A stretch of 64,000 nt of DNA from DASYYE01 sp035946955 (GCA_035946955.1 DASYYE010000562.1:1-64000), one strand, 5' to 3'. Numbered from the stretch's first letter, positions 17,681 through 26,497 are shown. Translations and numbers: made by a program. Notes: generated from the letters alone by a model not told the origin.

Positions 17681-18055
17681 ATGAACGGTTCGGAGGGGAA
17701 CACGGCGCCCGGCGAGGGCCAGACCACGACGGTGGTGACGGCGCTGCTCCCGAGCGGTGCGCCGGTCCGGCTGGAGGTCGCCGCGCCGGAATCCCGTGAC
17801 GGCATGACCAGCGTCGGGCTGCAGGACATCCACCTGGATAAGGCGCTAGACGTGGTGGGCGAGATCGGCTCGGTCGTGGTCAAGAAACTCAAGGCAGCTA
17901 AGCCCACGAAGGCGACGGTCGAGCTGAAGTTCGGGTTCGCGGTGGAAGCGGGCAAACTGACCGCCCTGTGGGTCGGTGGCAAGGGTGAGGCGTCGCTCAC
18001 GGTGACTTTGGAATGGTCCGAGCACCCTGCCGCGCCCGGTGACGACGATGGCTGA
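17681..18055 (+). CDS. Trypsin-co-occurring domain (trypco1, CU044_2847-like) protein
   Basis: A 124-residue protein of the trypco1 type. It has the family order of an N-terminal strand (VVTALLPSGAPVRLEV), SVGLQDI, a helix (ALDVVGEIGSVVVKKLKAA), and the closing strands ATVELKFGFAVEAGKLTALWV and GEASLTVTLEWSE. Families of this kind are named for sitting beside trypsin-like proteases and NTPases in predicted conflict systems. Here the next gene encodes exactly that combination, and the two overlap by eight bases. The ATG follows GGAGGGG. A role as sensor, adaptor or inhibitor of the protease is inference; no active-site residues are evident. Confidence 0.85.
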   Translation: MNGSEGNTAPGEGQTTTVVTALLPSGAPVRLEVAAPESRDGMTSVGLQDIHLDKALDVVGEIGSVVVKKLKAAKPTKATVELKFGFAVEAGKLTALWVGGKGEASLTVTLEWSEHPAAPGDDDG

Positions 18056-21000
18056 CCACCTCGAGGATCTTCTGCGGGATTGCACGGTGCGGGTCACCGG
18101 CGGGCCCACGAGCGGGGCTGGGTTCTTCGTGGCCCCCGGTATGGTCGTGACTTGCGCTCACGTGGCCGGATCTGGCATTGGCCTCCAGGTCTGCCGGGAA
18201 CGCGACGACAGGCCGGCGCAGGTGGCCCAAGTGGCTCCACGCGTCACCCGGCTGGCGGATATGGGTCGTCCGATCCCGGCGCTGGACGAGGATTACCCCG
18301 ACCTTGCCGTGCTGAACGTCTACGGTTTTGGCGACCATCCGTGTGTGGAGATCGACACGGAGTGGCCATCTCAGGGGGACACGTTCTTGGTCTTCGGCTA
18401 TCCACGGGAAGGCGGCGCCATCAGACTGACTCCGGCTCGGCTGTCCTATCGGGGCACGAATGGCATGTCGCCAACTGTTTACCTGGACCTGGCTTCGGAC
18501 ACCGTCAAGCCGGGGATGAGCGGCGGCGCAGCCCTGAACCTGCGCACCGGCGCAGTGTCCGGGGTGGTGGTCGCCAGTAAGAACGCGGCCCACCCGGACG
18601 GTGCGCTGGCGGTGCCCTGGTCGGCCGTTGCCGCTGACCTCGCCGAGGTGCTGGCCGCTAACAGGGCCTTTCAGCGGGCGGATCCACGCTGGCAGGAGGC
18701 ATATCGCGACAGCCGCGCCGCACGGCGACGGGAGGGCCCGGCCGCGCAACGGGATCGGCTCGGGTCGTACCTTGCTGCAGCCCGCGCCGCCGTGGCCCGG
18801 CATCCCTATACGATCAAGATCCCCGGCGCGCCTGCTCTCAGCACCGTGTACCTCCGTCAGCAACTGGGTTCCCAGGTTGACCAGGCCCTATCGGCTGCCG
18901 CTGGAGGATCGGTGCCCGGACAAGAGCCTGCTGGTGGCACCGGACACGAGCCGGCCGGCAGGCCGGGGCAGGGGCCGGGGACCAGCCCCGGCCAGGAGCC
19001 ACCCGCGCGCCGCCAGGGCGCCTACACGGACTCGAATACAGGCATGATCGCCGATCGGATCAGAGACGCGCTGCAGCGGTTCGACATCGAGGATGTCCTG
19101 GCGCGCAACCGCGGAGCCCTGATAATTGGCGGCCCGGGATCCGGCAAGTCCAGCCTCATGCGGCACGTTATCGAGGCAGCCGCTGATAGCTGGCAGGGTG
19201 AAGACCGGGACGCCTTCGTCCCGGTGCTCGTCCACGCCTGGTCGCTGCTCACCTCGTTGCCGATGAACAAGGCGATCGCGGACGCACTGCGCCAGGATCT
19301 AGGCGCCCGCCTGGACGACATCGACCTCGACGGCCTGCTGGCCCACCCTCCCATGCCGGGCGTCGCCTGGCTGATCTTGCTGGACGGCCTTGATGAGATA
19401 TTCGAGGCCGACCGGCGTCGGCAGGTGGTGGACATAGTCGGCCGATGGTGGAGGGATCCGAGATATCGATTCGTGATAGCAAGCCGACCGCTCCCGGACC
19501 GCGATCTCCACATGCTACGGGCAATAGGAATTCCCATTTTCGAGATTCAGGGGTTCAGTGACGATCAGCTACCACTCCTGGCGGTACGCTGGTTTCATGC
19601 ACTTGGCGTTCCCGATGCCGAGCATGCCGCTGACCTCTTTATAGCCCAGGTCCGGCAGGCTCGGATAGCACAGCTTGCCCGGAACCCGTTGATCGCGACC
19701 ATAAGCTGTGTGGTGTTCGCCGGCCACCCGGATCGCGGTCTTCCGTACAACCGGGCCGACTTGTACGAAGAGCTCATCTCCTTGTTTCTTGAGAAAATGT
19801 ACGGTGCGGGGCATTTTCTCGGATCCATCAGGGAACGTGTCAGGCCTTATGGCCCCCAGGCCGTCATGGCGGCAGAAACATTGGCTGGTGAACTGCGCTC
19901 TCTCATGCAAGACCTGGCGATCTCGCGCTTTACCGGTCCAGGGCTGGACCTTCGCGCCCAGGCGGGGCAACTCGCCATCCGGTACCGGCCCTCGGGCGTG
20001 CCGCTGAACTCATGGAACGATCTCGTTGCCGAACTGCTCGTACAGAGCGGCCTCATCTCTATGCGAGCCGATGACCTGGCATTCACTCACGAGACGATCA
20101 CCGAGTACCTCGCCGCCTGCGCCCGGACTACGCCACCTCGACCCGGCAGGGTCGGCGGCCGTGAACGGTGGCAACTCGTGACCCGCGCGGGCAGCAACGA
20201 GTCCTACCCCCTGTTTGTGGCCGCCCTATTGCGCCGTCGAGGCATAGATCTCACCCGTCGGCCCCCGGCGCTCCTCCAGATGCGCAAACTGCTGCACGCC
20301 CGGCTCGTCGCGGCACTGGTGCATGACGGCTGCGAACGCGAACTCCACCCGGACGTCGTGGCCGCGGCCACGGAGCGGCTGACTGCGATTGCCACAAGCA
20401 AAACCAGCGGCATACCGTTTGTACTGCGCCGGGGTATCTGGGGGCAGGACGACGACTGCGTGATAGCGGCCAAGGCTCTCACCCTCATAGATAAGGATCG
20501 CGGCCTTGAGCTGCTGTTCACCCTGGCCGCCGACCCGACAGTGCCGAGCTTCAGCATCTTCGACGTGCTTGCCGAAGTAATGGTAATGGAAGACGTGACC
20601 GAGATTGATTCAGCCCGCGGCCTCTCGGTCTTGTACCGGTACGCATCCGCCCCAAGCCCGGCTGGCGTAGAGCGCGAGGAGGCCAGCTTCAACCGCGTGA
20701 TGATAGCCGATCTGATACTGGACCGCGACGCGGAACGGGGGAAAGAATTGCTCACGACGCTGGCCCAGGATCCCTCGATGGACCTGACGGACCGCGTGGA
20801 CTGCGTCGAGCGGCTTGTCGATATCGATAGGCGGGCCGCCATAGTGGCACTGGTCAGCATCATCACCAGTAGCCGCCTGCCAGACGCGCTGAAGACCTAC
20901 AGCTATCTGCGCGGCCTGGACCGGCCCGCGGCTGTGGCGGCACTGGCACATGTGGCAACCGACCCCGCGCGCAGCGGGTATTCCCGCGCCATGGCCAGCA

Positions 21001-21884
21001 TGGTTCTTTACCGTGAAGCGCGGCCGGAAGGCCTGCGCGCCTTCCGCGCACTGTCCCGCGATCGGGACGCCCCCGGTTTCTACCGGGTCTATCAATTCCC
21101 TGGGTTCGGCGACCACGAGGAGCGCAAAAACAGGCTTCTGGCGCTTTCCAGCGATACCACGGTGTCAGCGGCCTGGCGGGCCTTCGCCGCCGAAGAGCTT
21201 TCGGGGCATGACCGCAAGACCGGGATCGACGCGCTCCGTGCTATACAGCAGGATGTCTCGGTCGGCAGGCGGAAGCGCAAGGAACTGGGGATGCGGGCAT
21301 TCGTTCTCGAGCGGTTTCCAGCTCCTCCCGGGCTGCTGGCCGGAGCATGGGAACCGATCGCGAGGTTGATGCACGCGGAGAATCTTGCACCTGACGCTGG
21401 TAGCATCCCCCAGCCGGTGGATCGATATCTGCTGCCGCATGAGCGGTGCATAGGCATACGCCGCACTCATCCGGCCCCACTGCTCGCATCGCTGAGCTTT
21501 GCCCTCTGCGGGCTGGTCGCTGCCATAGTGCTGAGCGCTCTTTTCCCGCAAGCGCGAGCCTTGGCGGCCATCTGGGCGGTCTGGGGCCTGGTCCTGCTCA
21601 ACCTTGTCTGGCGGACAGCCGCGTGGTCGATGGAGTACCTTGTCCTCACGGACACGCGGCTCATGTACACGAGCGGGCTGCTAATTCGCAGGGTTAGTAT
21701 GATGCCGCTCGGGGCAATAGCAGACATGCAATTCGAGCGCCCCCTCTTCGGCCTGATGTTCAACTATGGCACCTTCAGCATGGCCTCGGCTGGCCGGACA
21801 ACAGGGATGCGGCTCAAATATATGCCGCATCCCGGGCACCTTTATCAGGACATCTTGTCGCTGTTCCTGACCAGGGACGCGTGA
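18048..21884 (+). CDS. Trypsin-like protease / NACHT-type NTPase / helical repeat / membrane PH protein
   Basis: A 1278-residue multidomain protein. Residues 1-205 are a trypsin-like protease with the full triad: His38 (CAHV), Asp85 (DLAVL) and Ser158 (GMSGG). A Gly/Pro/Glu-rich linker (285-325) with repeated GQEP-like units follows. An NTPase of NACHT/STAND type has Walker A GGPGSGKSS (361-369), Walker B LILLDGLDE (442-450) and the FVIASRPLP sensor (475-484), then winged-helix-like and helical segments. From about 740 to 1100 there are helical, HEAT-like repeats of 35-45 residues, each with an ALxxL/A-DP pattern. Two membrane helices (about 1144-1190) lead into a bacterial PH domain (bPH2-like, 1195-1270: YLVLTDTRLMYTSGLL). 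The ATG at 18048 lies inside the trypco1 gene. Family knowledge suggests NLR-like threat sensing: repeats detect, the NTPase oligomerises, the protease acts. That is inference. Confidence 0.85.
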   Translation: MADHLEDLLRDCTVRVTGGPTSGAGFFVAPGMVVTCAHVAGSGIGLQVCRERDDRPAQVAQVAPRVTRLADMGRPIPALDEDYPDLAVLNVYGFGDHPCVEIDTEWPSQGDTFLVFGYPREGGAIRLTPARLSYRGTNGMSPTVYLDLASDTVKPGMSGGAALNLRTGAVSGVVVASKNAAHPDGALAVPWSAVAADLAEVLAANRAFQRADPRWQEAYRDSRAARRREGPAAQRDRLGSYLAAARAAVARHPYTIKIPGAPALSTVYLRQQLGSQVDQALSAAAGGSVPGQEPAGGTGHEPAGRPGQGPGTSPGQEPPARRQGAYTDSNTGMIADRIRDALQRFDIEDVLARNRGALIIGGPGSGKSSLMRHVIEAAADSWQGEDRDAFVPVLVHAWSLLTSLPMNKAIADALRQDLGARLDDIDLDGLLAHPPMPGVAWLILLDGLDEIFEADRRRQVVDIVGRWWRDPRYRFVIASRPLPDRDLHMLRAIGIPIFEIQGFSDDQLPLLAVRWFHALGVPDAEHAADLFIAQVRQARIAQLARNPLIATISCVVFAGHPDRGLPYNRADLYEELISLFLEKMYGAGHFLGSIRERVRPYGPQAVMAAETLAGELRSLMQDLAISRFTGPGLDLRAQAGQLAIRYRPSGVPLNSWNDLVAELLVQSGLISMRADDLAFTHETITEYLAACARTTPPRPGRVGGRERWQLVTRAGSNESYPLFVAALLRRRGIDLTRRPPALLQMRKLLHARLVAALVHDGCERELHPDVVAAATERLTAIATSKTSGIPFVLRRGIWGQDDDCVIAAKALTLIDKDRGLELLFTLAADPTVPSFSIFDVLAEVMVMEDVTEIDSARGLSVLYRYASAPSPAGVEREEASFNRVMIADLILDRDAERGKELLTTLAQDPSMDLTDRVDCVERLVDIDRRAAIVALVSIITSSRLPDALKTYSYLRGLDRPAAVAALAHVATDPARSGYSRAMASMVLYREARPEGLRAFRALSRDRDAPGFYRVYQFPGFGDHEERKNRLLALSSDTTVSAAWRAFAAEELSGHDRKTGIDALRAIQQDVSVGRRKRKELGMRAFVLERFPAPPGLLAGAWEPIARLMHAENLAPDAGSIPQPVDRYLLPHERCIGIRRTHPAPLLASLSFALCGLVAAIVLSALFPQARALAAIWAVWGLVLLNLVWRTAAWSMEYLVLTDTRLMYTSGLLIRRVSMMPLGAIADMQFERPLFGLMFNYGTFSMASAGRTTGMRLKYMPHPGHLYQDILSLFLTRDA

Positions 21885-21919
21885 CTCCTCCCGGTCATCA
21901 CGGCATTCATCAGACTCCG

Positions 21920-22750
21920 TCACGCCGGGCTGGGCGCGCTGGCAATGCCGAAGACCCGTTCGGCGTTGCCGTGCAGGAACGCCTCTCGCGTCTGGTCGTC
22001 GAGCTGGAGGCTGGCGAGGTCTTGGAGGCAGTCGGCCGCTGGCCAGGCCGGGTGGTTGGACCCGAACAGCACCTTGTGCCGGCCGTGGCCGCGGAGGTAG
22101 TCGACCAGTTCGCGGGGGTAGCGGCTGGCCTTGTAGGCGGAGGTGTCGATATAGACGTTCGGGTACTTGGTGGCGAGCGAGACCATCTCCGCGGTCCACG
22201 GGTAGCCGATGTGGCCGCCCACGATGACCAGCTCGGGGAACTCCAGCGCGACGGTGTCCAGGTATGGAATCGGCCGGCCCGGCTCGGAGGGGCACAGCGG
22301 ACCGGTGTGCCCGACCTGCAGGCAGAAGGGGATGCCCAGTTCCACACACTCGGCGTACAACGGGTAGTAGCGGCGGTCGCTGGGCGGCAGGTCCCACAGC
22401 CACGGCAGCACCCGCAGCGCCCGGAAGCCCAGGTCACGCACGCAGCGGCGCAACTCCCGGACTGCGGCCATGGGATTGGCCAGGTCCACCGCGGCGACGC
22501 CGGTGAACCGGTCAGGGTAGCGACGGCAGGCCGCGGCGACATCGTCGTTGGCGATGAGCGGCCCGCGCGGGCCCCACCAGGCGCACAGCATCCCGACCTG
22601 CACACCCGCCGCGTCCATCGCCGCCACGGTCGCCGACACCGGAACGTCCTCCCCGGCGAGCTGCCCGCGGGCCCAGCGGCGCAGCGAGTCGAACATCGGG
22701 TCGGCGAGGAACGCCGCCGACGGGTGCTGCATCCACGCGTCGATAATCAC
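21920..22750 (-). CDS. Amidohydrolase-family (ACMSD-like) protein
   Basis: A 276-residue TIM-barrel protein of the amidohydrolase-related family. It has GHIGYPW (metal His, residues near 175-181), YIDTSAYKASRYP, and VLFGSNHPAWP (the usual FGSDxP, with Asn replacing the conserved Asp). The N-terminal metal motif normally written D-x-H-x-H appears as IIDAWMQHP, so one His is missing. The GTG at 22750 was preferred over ATG at 22774 because GGGAGG precedes it at fair spacing and homologues start near IIDAW. These proteins decarboxylate or hydrolyse small aromatic or keto acids; the altered ligands make activity uncertain. Confidence 0.8.
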   Translation of the reverse strand: MIIDAWMQHPSAAFLADPMFDSLRRWARGQLAGEDVPVSATVAAMDAAGVQVGMLCAWWGPRGPLIANDDVAAACRRYPDRFTGVAAVDLANPMAAVRELRRCVRDLGFRALRVLPWLWDLPPSDRRYYPLYAECVELGIPFCLQVGHTGPLCPSEPGRPIPYLDTVALEFPELVIVGGHIGYPWTAEMVSLATKYPNVYIDTSAYKASRYPRELVDYLRGHGRHKVLFGSNHPAWPAADCLQDLASLQLDDQTREAFLHGNAERVFGIASAPSPA

Positions 22751-22831
22751 CGTTCCAGACCTCCCATTACCCATCCCGGATCAGGCCAGCCCAGGAAACC
22801 ACGGCAGGCACCAAGGATCCTCAGCATTCGA

Positions 22832-23848
22832 TCACAGGCCTCCACCGAGAGCGCTTACCATGTGCATGATCGTCACCATCTGCGGAGCGCCCTTGACGGC
22901 GAAGTCCGGCCCGTCATAGCCCCACCAGTCCCAGCAGCCTTCCGGGTTGAAGAGGGTGATGCTGGCGATGGCCTGCGGGTAGAGGATCACCAGGTTGTTG
23001 GTGTCGGCGTAGGTATCCAGGTTGGCAAGCTCGGGGAACTCGTCACCGAGCAGGTACTGGCCGCTGAGGCAGCCGTGCAGGGCAACCACGAGCTTGCACG
23101 GGTTCCCGCTCGCGCAGGCTGGCGGCGTGTACAGCAAGCCCGTGCCATCCATGCTCAGTGCGGGCGCGTCCCCGCCCGGCGCGTAAGGATCCTGGCTGAA
23201 GGATGACAGAGTGCCTTGCGGGCCGCCGGTGCCGGGCGGCCTTATGCTGCCCAGCCAGTGCGTCAGCATGGCGCCCTCGGGGTCGTCGCCGCAGTTGACC
23301 AGGAACGGCGGGCTGGTGAGCGGACATGGCAGCACGCCGTCCGGTGCCGGCCAGCCGTGGCCGGCCGGGTCACTGCTGTGGTACTCGACGCTGGCGCCGA
23401 AGTGCTGGTAGAAGTCCACGCCAGAGTTGGCGACCAGGTCGTTAACGACCGGGTCGAGCGTGCCGTGGTACACGTACACCGGCTTGCCGGCCAGGTGAGA
23501 GACCGGGTCGATCAGCCTCTCGGTTGACCAGGTGGCCGCCTGCTGCTCAAGCGCTGGGAGACTTGCCCCGATGTTGCACGTGGCGAAGCCGATCACGTTG
23601 CCCTGACCGCAGTCATACGGGCCCGCGGCGATGATGCCGACGCCGTCAACGGTGGCGGAGTAAGCCACCTGCAACTGGGTCGCCATGAACCCGCCAGACG
23701 ACACGCCGGTCACATAGACGGCGGTGATATCTAACTTCGGCAGCCCGGCCTGGGCCCGGGCGGGCACGGAGCCGACCGTGACCGTCGCGGCGACCACCGC
23801 CATGGCAAGAGTGCCTGACGCGAGCATGCCCCTGATGCGAGATCGCAT
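22832..23848 (-). CDS. Secreted PHB-depolymerase-type esterase
   Basis: A 338-residue exported esterase. The signal peptide covers residues 1-34 (hydrophobic 8-30, ending RAQA). The nucleophile motif is GVSSGGFMA (about 48-56), and VYHGTLDPVV carries the catalytic Asp. The oxyanion His phrase LVVALHGC lies after the nucleophile, an order known as the type 2 catalytic domain of extracellular PHB depolymerases. Cysteines in CGQ, ATC and WDWW-adjacent segments probably pair. No substrate-binding domain or linker is present, so short polyesters or lipids are also possible substrates. The ATG follows AAGGAGG. The divergent TetR gene and operators upstream suggest repression. Confidence 0.85.
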   Translation of the reverse strand: MRSRIRGMLASGTLAMAVVAATVTVGSVPARAQAGLPKLDITAVYVTGVSSGGFMATQLQVAYSATVDGVGIIAAGPYDCGQGNVIGFATCNIGASLPALEQQAATWSTERLIDPVSHLAGKPVYVYHGTLDPVVNDLVANSGVDFYQHFGASVEYHSSDPAGHGWPAPDGVLPCPLTSPPFLVNCGDDPEGAMLTHWLGSIRPPGTGGPQGTLSSFSQDPYAPGGDAPALSMDGTGLLYTPPACASGNPCKLVVALHGCLSGQYLLGDEFPELANLDTYADTNNLVILYPQAIASITLFNPEGCWDWWGYDGPDFAVKGAPQMVTIMHMVSALGGGL

Positions 23849-23917
23849 AGCTGCCTCCTTCCGGCATGACCATTGGGCCGAACATCGGCCACCGCCAGGG
23901 CCGACACGACGAGCCCA

Positions 23918-23933
23918 CCAATCGATCGTTTGG
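23918..23933. promoter_or_regulatory. Palindromic operator between esterase and TetR genes
   Basis: CCAATCGATCGTTTGG is a 16-base near-perfect palindrome in the divergent spacer. A related site, CCAATCGTTTGATCGG, lies at 23975-23990. Two similar sites in front of a TetR gene fit autoregulation and control of the esterase. Confidence 0.6.
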
Positions 23934-23974
23934 CTCGCATGTATTATCGTCTGCCTGCTGAGATATGATGTCAA

Positions 23975-23990
23975 CCAATCGTTTGATCGG
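23975..23990. promoter_or_regulatory. Second operator-like site
   Basis: CCAATC and GATCGG flank four bases, giving a shorter and less perfect relative of the palindrome at 23918. It overlaps the first possible TetR start codons, which favours the downstream start at 24007. Confidence 0.45.
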
Positions 23991-24006
23991 CGTTTACGGG
24001 AACAAG

Positions 24007-24702
24007 ATGACGACGCAACACGAGCGACTGACCGACAACCCGGCCGTGGCCATCGTCTGGCAGCCGCGACGGCTCGCTGCCGTGGCCGCGGAACTGCCAG
24101 GAGGCACGACGCCACCAGGCACTCGCGGGCGCATCTTGCACGCGGCGCTCGGCCTCTTCTCCGAATACGGGTTCCACGGCACCTCGATCCGGCAGATCGC
24201 CAGCAAGGTGGGCATCAATCCGGCGACCCTCTACGCCCACTACCCGTCGAAGGAGCAGATCCTGGCTGAGCTGGTCCTGCTCGGGCATCAGGAGCTCTAC
24301 GACCGGCTGCGCGGTGCCCTGGCGGCCGCAGACAAGGCACCAGCAGCGCGGCTTGCGGCGCTCGTGCGCGAGCACGCCGTGATCCACGCCGACTATCCCC
24401 TACTGGCAGTCGTGGCAAATACGGAGCTGCACGTGCTGTCCGCCGGGCATGCCGCGACCGCCCTGACGCTGCGGGCGCGCTGCCGGGAGTTCCTCGTCGG
24501 GGTGCTCGCCGACGGTGCCAGCAGCGGCGAGTTCCAGCTGGTTGACCCGACGCTGACAGCAGTCGCCATCAGCGGGCTCGGCATGCAGGTCGCACACTGG
24601 TTCGCCCCCGGCATGGGCTACACGCGTGAACAGGTCGCCGATGCTTACGTGCACCTGGCGCTGCGGATGGTTGGATACACCACCCCGACCACGGAGGCCT
24701 GA
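24007..24702 (+). CDS. TetR-family transcriptional regulator
   Basis: A 231-residue TetR regulator. After an unusually long N-terminal extension (about 37 residues), the DNA-binding domain runs from RGRILHAALGLFSEYGFHG to TSIRQIASKVGINPATLYAH and YPSKEQIL. The ligand domain ends in a helix with FAPGMGYTREQVADAYV. The ATG at 24007 was chosen because the upstream ATG pair at 23965 lies against an operator-like site. It forms an operon with the hydrolase gene four bases downstream and diverges from the esterase gene. A lipid- or acyl-CoA-type ligand is possible from the company it keeps, but is not shown. Confidence 0.88.
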   Translation: MTTQHERLTDNPAVAIVWQPRRLAAVAAELPGGTTPPGTRGRILHAALGLFSEYGFHGTSIRQIASKVGINPATLYAHYPSKEQILAELVLLGHQELYDRLRGALAAADKAPAARLAALVREHAVIHADYPLLAVVANTELHVLSAGHAATALTLRARCREFLVGVLADGASSGEFQLVDPTLTAVAISGLGMQVAHWFAPGMGYTREQVADAYVHLALRMVGYTTPTTEA

Positions 24703-24706
24703 CAAC

Positions 24707-25612
24707 GTGGACTTGCCAACGAATGACTACGACGTCGATGCCGAGGGCGGAACCCTGCGCGTCATTGCCTTCGGAGCCGGACCCCTGCCAGTGCTAGCGG
24801 TACACGGGATCACCGCCAGCGCGATGTGCTGGCAGGCCGTCGCAAGGGCATTGCCGCCCGACTGCACCCTGTACGCGGTTGACCTGCGGGGTCGCGGGCA
24901 CAGTGCGGCGCTGCCCGGCCCGTTCGGATTCGACGCGCACGCCGCCGACCTCCGCCAGACCGTGGCCGCGCTAGGCCTGGAGTGCCCGGCGCTGATCGGG
25001 CATTCGCTGGGCGCCTACGTCGCGCTGCTCGCCGCCGACGCGCACCCCGGCATCTTCGGCTCGCTCGTGCTCGTCGACGGCGGGCTGCCGCTGCCCGTCC
25101 CGGCCGATGCAGACCTGGATGCGCTGATGATGGCCTCGCTTGGCCCTGCGCTGCGGCGGCTTGCCGAGACCTACCCGACCGCCGATGCGTACCTCGACTT
25201 CTGGCGGGCCCACCCTGCGCTGACGCACTGGACCAGCGACGTCGAGGACTATGTGCGCTACGACCTCACCGGCGAGCCCGGTGCACTGCGATCCCGCGCT
25301 AACCCCGACGCGGTGCGTGCAGACAGCCGGGAGCTGCTGACCGGCACCGAGCGGATCTCGGCTGCCCTGTACCGGCTCAGCCGCCCCACCCCGGTCCTGC
25401 GTGCGCCCGCCGGGATGTTCGGCCACCCCCCCGGCCTGCTGCCCGACGAACTGGTCAGCCACTGGCAGCGGCAGGTGCTGCAACTGCAGGTGACAACGCT
25501 CCCGGAGACAAACCACTACAGCATCCTGTTCTCCCCGCGCACTGCCGACATCGCCGCCCAGCTGTACTGTGCGGCTGGTTGGGGGAATCGTCTCGGGCAT
25601 GATGAGCAGTGA
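24707..25612 (+). CDS. Alpha/beta hydrolase, co-operonic with TetR
   Basis: A 301-residue cytosolic hydrolase. The fold signatures are LAVHGITASAMCW (oxyanion), YAVDLRGRGHS, LIGHSLGAYVA (nucleophile Ser) and PETNHYSILF (catalytic His). The GTG at 24707 follows GGAGG with eight bases between, and lies only four bases after the TetR stop, so the two are co-transcribed. With the divergent polyester-type esterase, this looks like a small regulon handling esters outside and inside the cell. The substrate is inference. Confidence 0.88.
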   Translation: MDLPTNDYDVDAEGGTLRVIAFGAGPLPVLAVHGITASAMCWQAVARALPPDCTLYAVDLRGRGHSAALPGPFGFDAHAADLRQTVAALGLECPALIGHSLGAYVALLAADAHPGIFGSLVLVDGGLPLPVPADADLDALMMASLGPALRRLAETYPTADAYLDFWRAHPALTHWTSDVEDYVRYDLTGEPGALRSRANPDAVRADSRELLTGTERISAALYRLSRPTPVLRAPAGMFGHPPGLLPDELVSHWQRQVLQLQVTTLPETNHYSILFSPRTADIAAQLYCAAGWGNRLGHDEQ

Positions 25613-25630
25613 CTCAGGAGGGAGTGTCCG

Positions 25631-26341
25631 ATGATCGGCACGTTGCGCTCGGTGGTGCTCGACGCACCCGATGCCCGGCGGCTCGCCGCGTTCTACACCG
25701 CCCTCGGCGGGTGGACCGAGCAGTACGCCGACGACGACTGGATCACGATGGAGACCGGGGACGGGTGGCGCATCGCCGCCCAGCGCAGCCCCGACCACGT
25801 ACCGCCGCGCTGGCCCGATCCGGCATACCCGCAGCAGGCGCACCTCGACCTGCGCGTGCCGGACCTCGACGCCGGCTCGGCGAAGGCGGTCGGACTGGGC
25901 GCCGAACTGCTGCGCAAGAACGAGAACTGGTACACGCTGGCCGACCCGGCCGGGCACCCGTTCGACCTGTGCCTGTTCCCGGCGAAGCAGGAGACCACGC
26001 TCATGGGCGTGATGCTCGACTGCCCGGACGCCAAGGAGCTGAGCACCTTCTACGCGGGACTCCTCGGCAAGCCCGTCACGTACGAGGGCGAGGGCGTGGC
26101 GATGATCGGCGAGGACGGGGCGCAGCCGGTGCTGTTCCAGCAGGTCACGGAGTACCACGCGCCGCGGTGGCCCGACCCCGCGTATCCGCAGCAGTTCCAT
26201 CTCGACGTCACGGTCGACGACGTTGACGTGGCCGAGGCGGCGGTGCTGAAGCTCGGCGCCACCTCGCTGTCGTTCAGCGGGGTGAACTGGCGGGTCTACG
26301 CCGACCCGGCCGGCAAGCCATTCTGCCTCTGCTGGGACTAG
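25631..26341 (+). CDS. Two-domain VOC-family protein
   Basis: A 236-residue protein made of two VOC domains (about 1-118 and 122-236). Both contain the same sequence PRWPDPAYPQQ before the first metal-ligand His (AHLDL and FHLDV), and each ends in a DPAGxPFxLC phrase. This shows a recent duplication and is typical of the actinobacterial two-domain glyoxalase-like group related to bleomycin resistance proteins. The ATG follows GGAGGGA. It is 18 bases after the hydrolase gene and may share its transcript, which ends at the hairpin at 26367. Confidence 0.9.
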   Translation: MIGTLRSVVLDAPDARRLAAFYTALGGWTEQYADDDWITMETGDGWRIAAQRSPDHVPPRWPDPAYPQQAHLDLRVPDLDAGSAKAVGLGAELLRKNENWYTLADPAGHPFDLCLFPAKQETTLMGVMLDCPDAKELSTFYAGLLGKPVTYEGEGVAMIGEDGAQPVLFQQVTEYHAPRWPDPAYPQQFHLDVTVDDVDVAEAAVLKLGATSLSFSGVNWRVYADPAGKPFCLCWD

Positions 26342-26366
26342 TTGGCTGGGCCATAGGCGGAAGATT

Positions 26367-26403
26367 CCGGTGCCGCTGCCCCCGGGCGGGGCAGCGGCAC
26401 CGG
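26367..26403. terminator. Hairpin terminator
   Basis: Perfect 16-base arms (CCGGTGCCGCTGCCCC and its complement) with a 5-base loop follow the two-domain VOC gene by 25 bases. The hairpin likely ends the TetR-hydrolase-VOC transcript. Confidence 0.7.
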
Positions 26404-26497
26404 CCCCGCCCGGCGTCGGACCGGGTTGATACGATCGGCGGGTCCGGGAGGTGGGGCCCCGGAGAGCCCCGCCCGTCACGCGGTGCAGGAGAAGACA

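Noticed and set aside
21881..23206. A 441-codon plus-strand frame
   Set aside because: It lies opposite the amidohydrolase and esterase genes, whose motifs are real, and its product has no recognisable fold.
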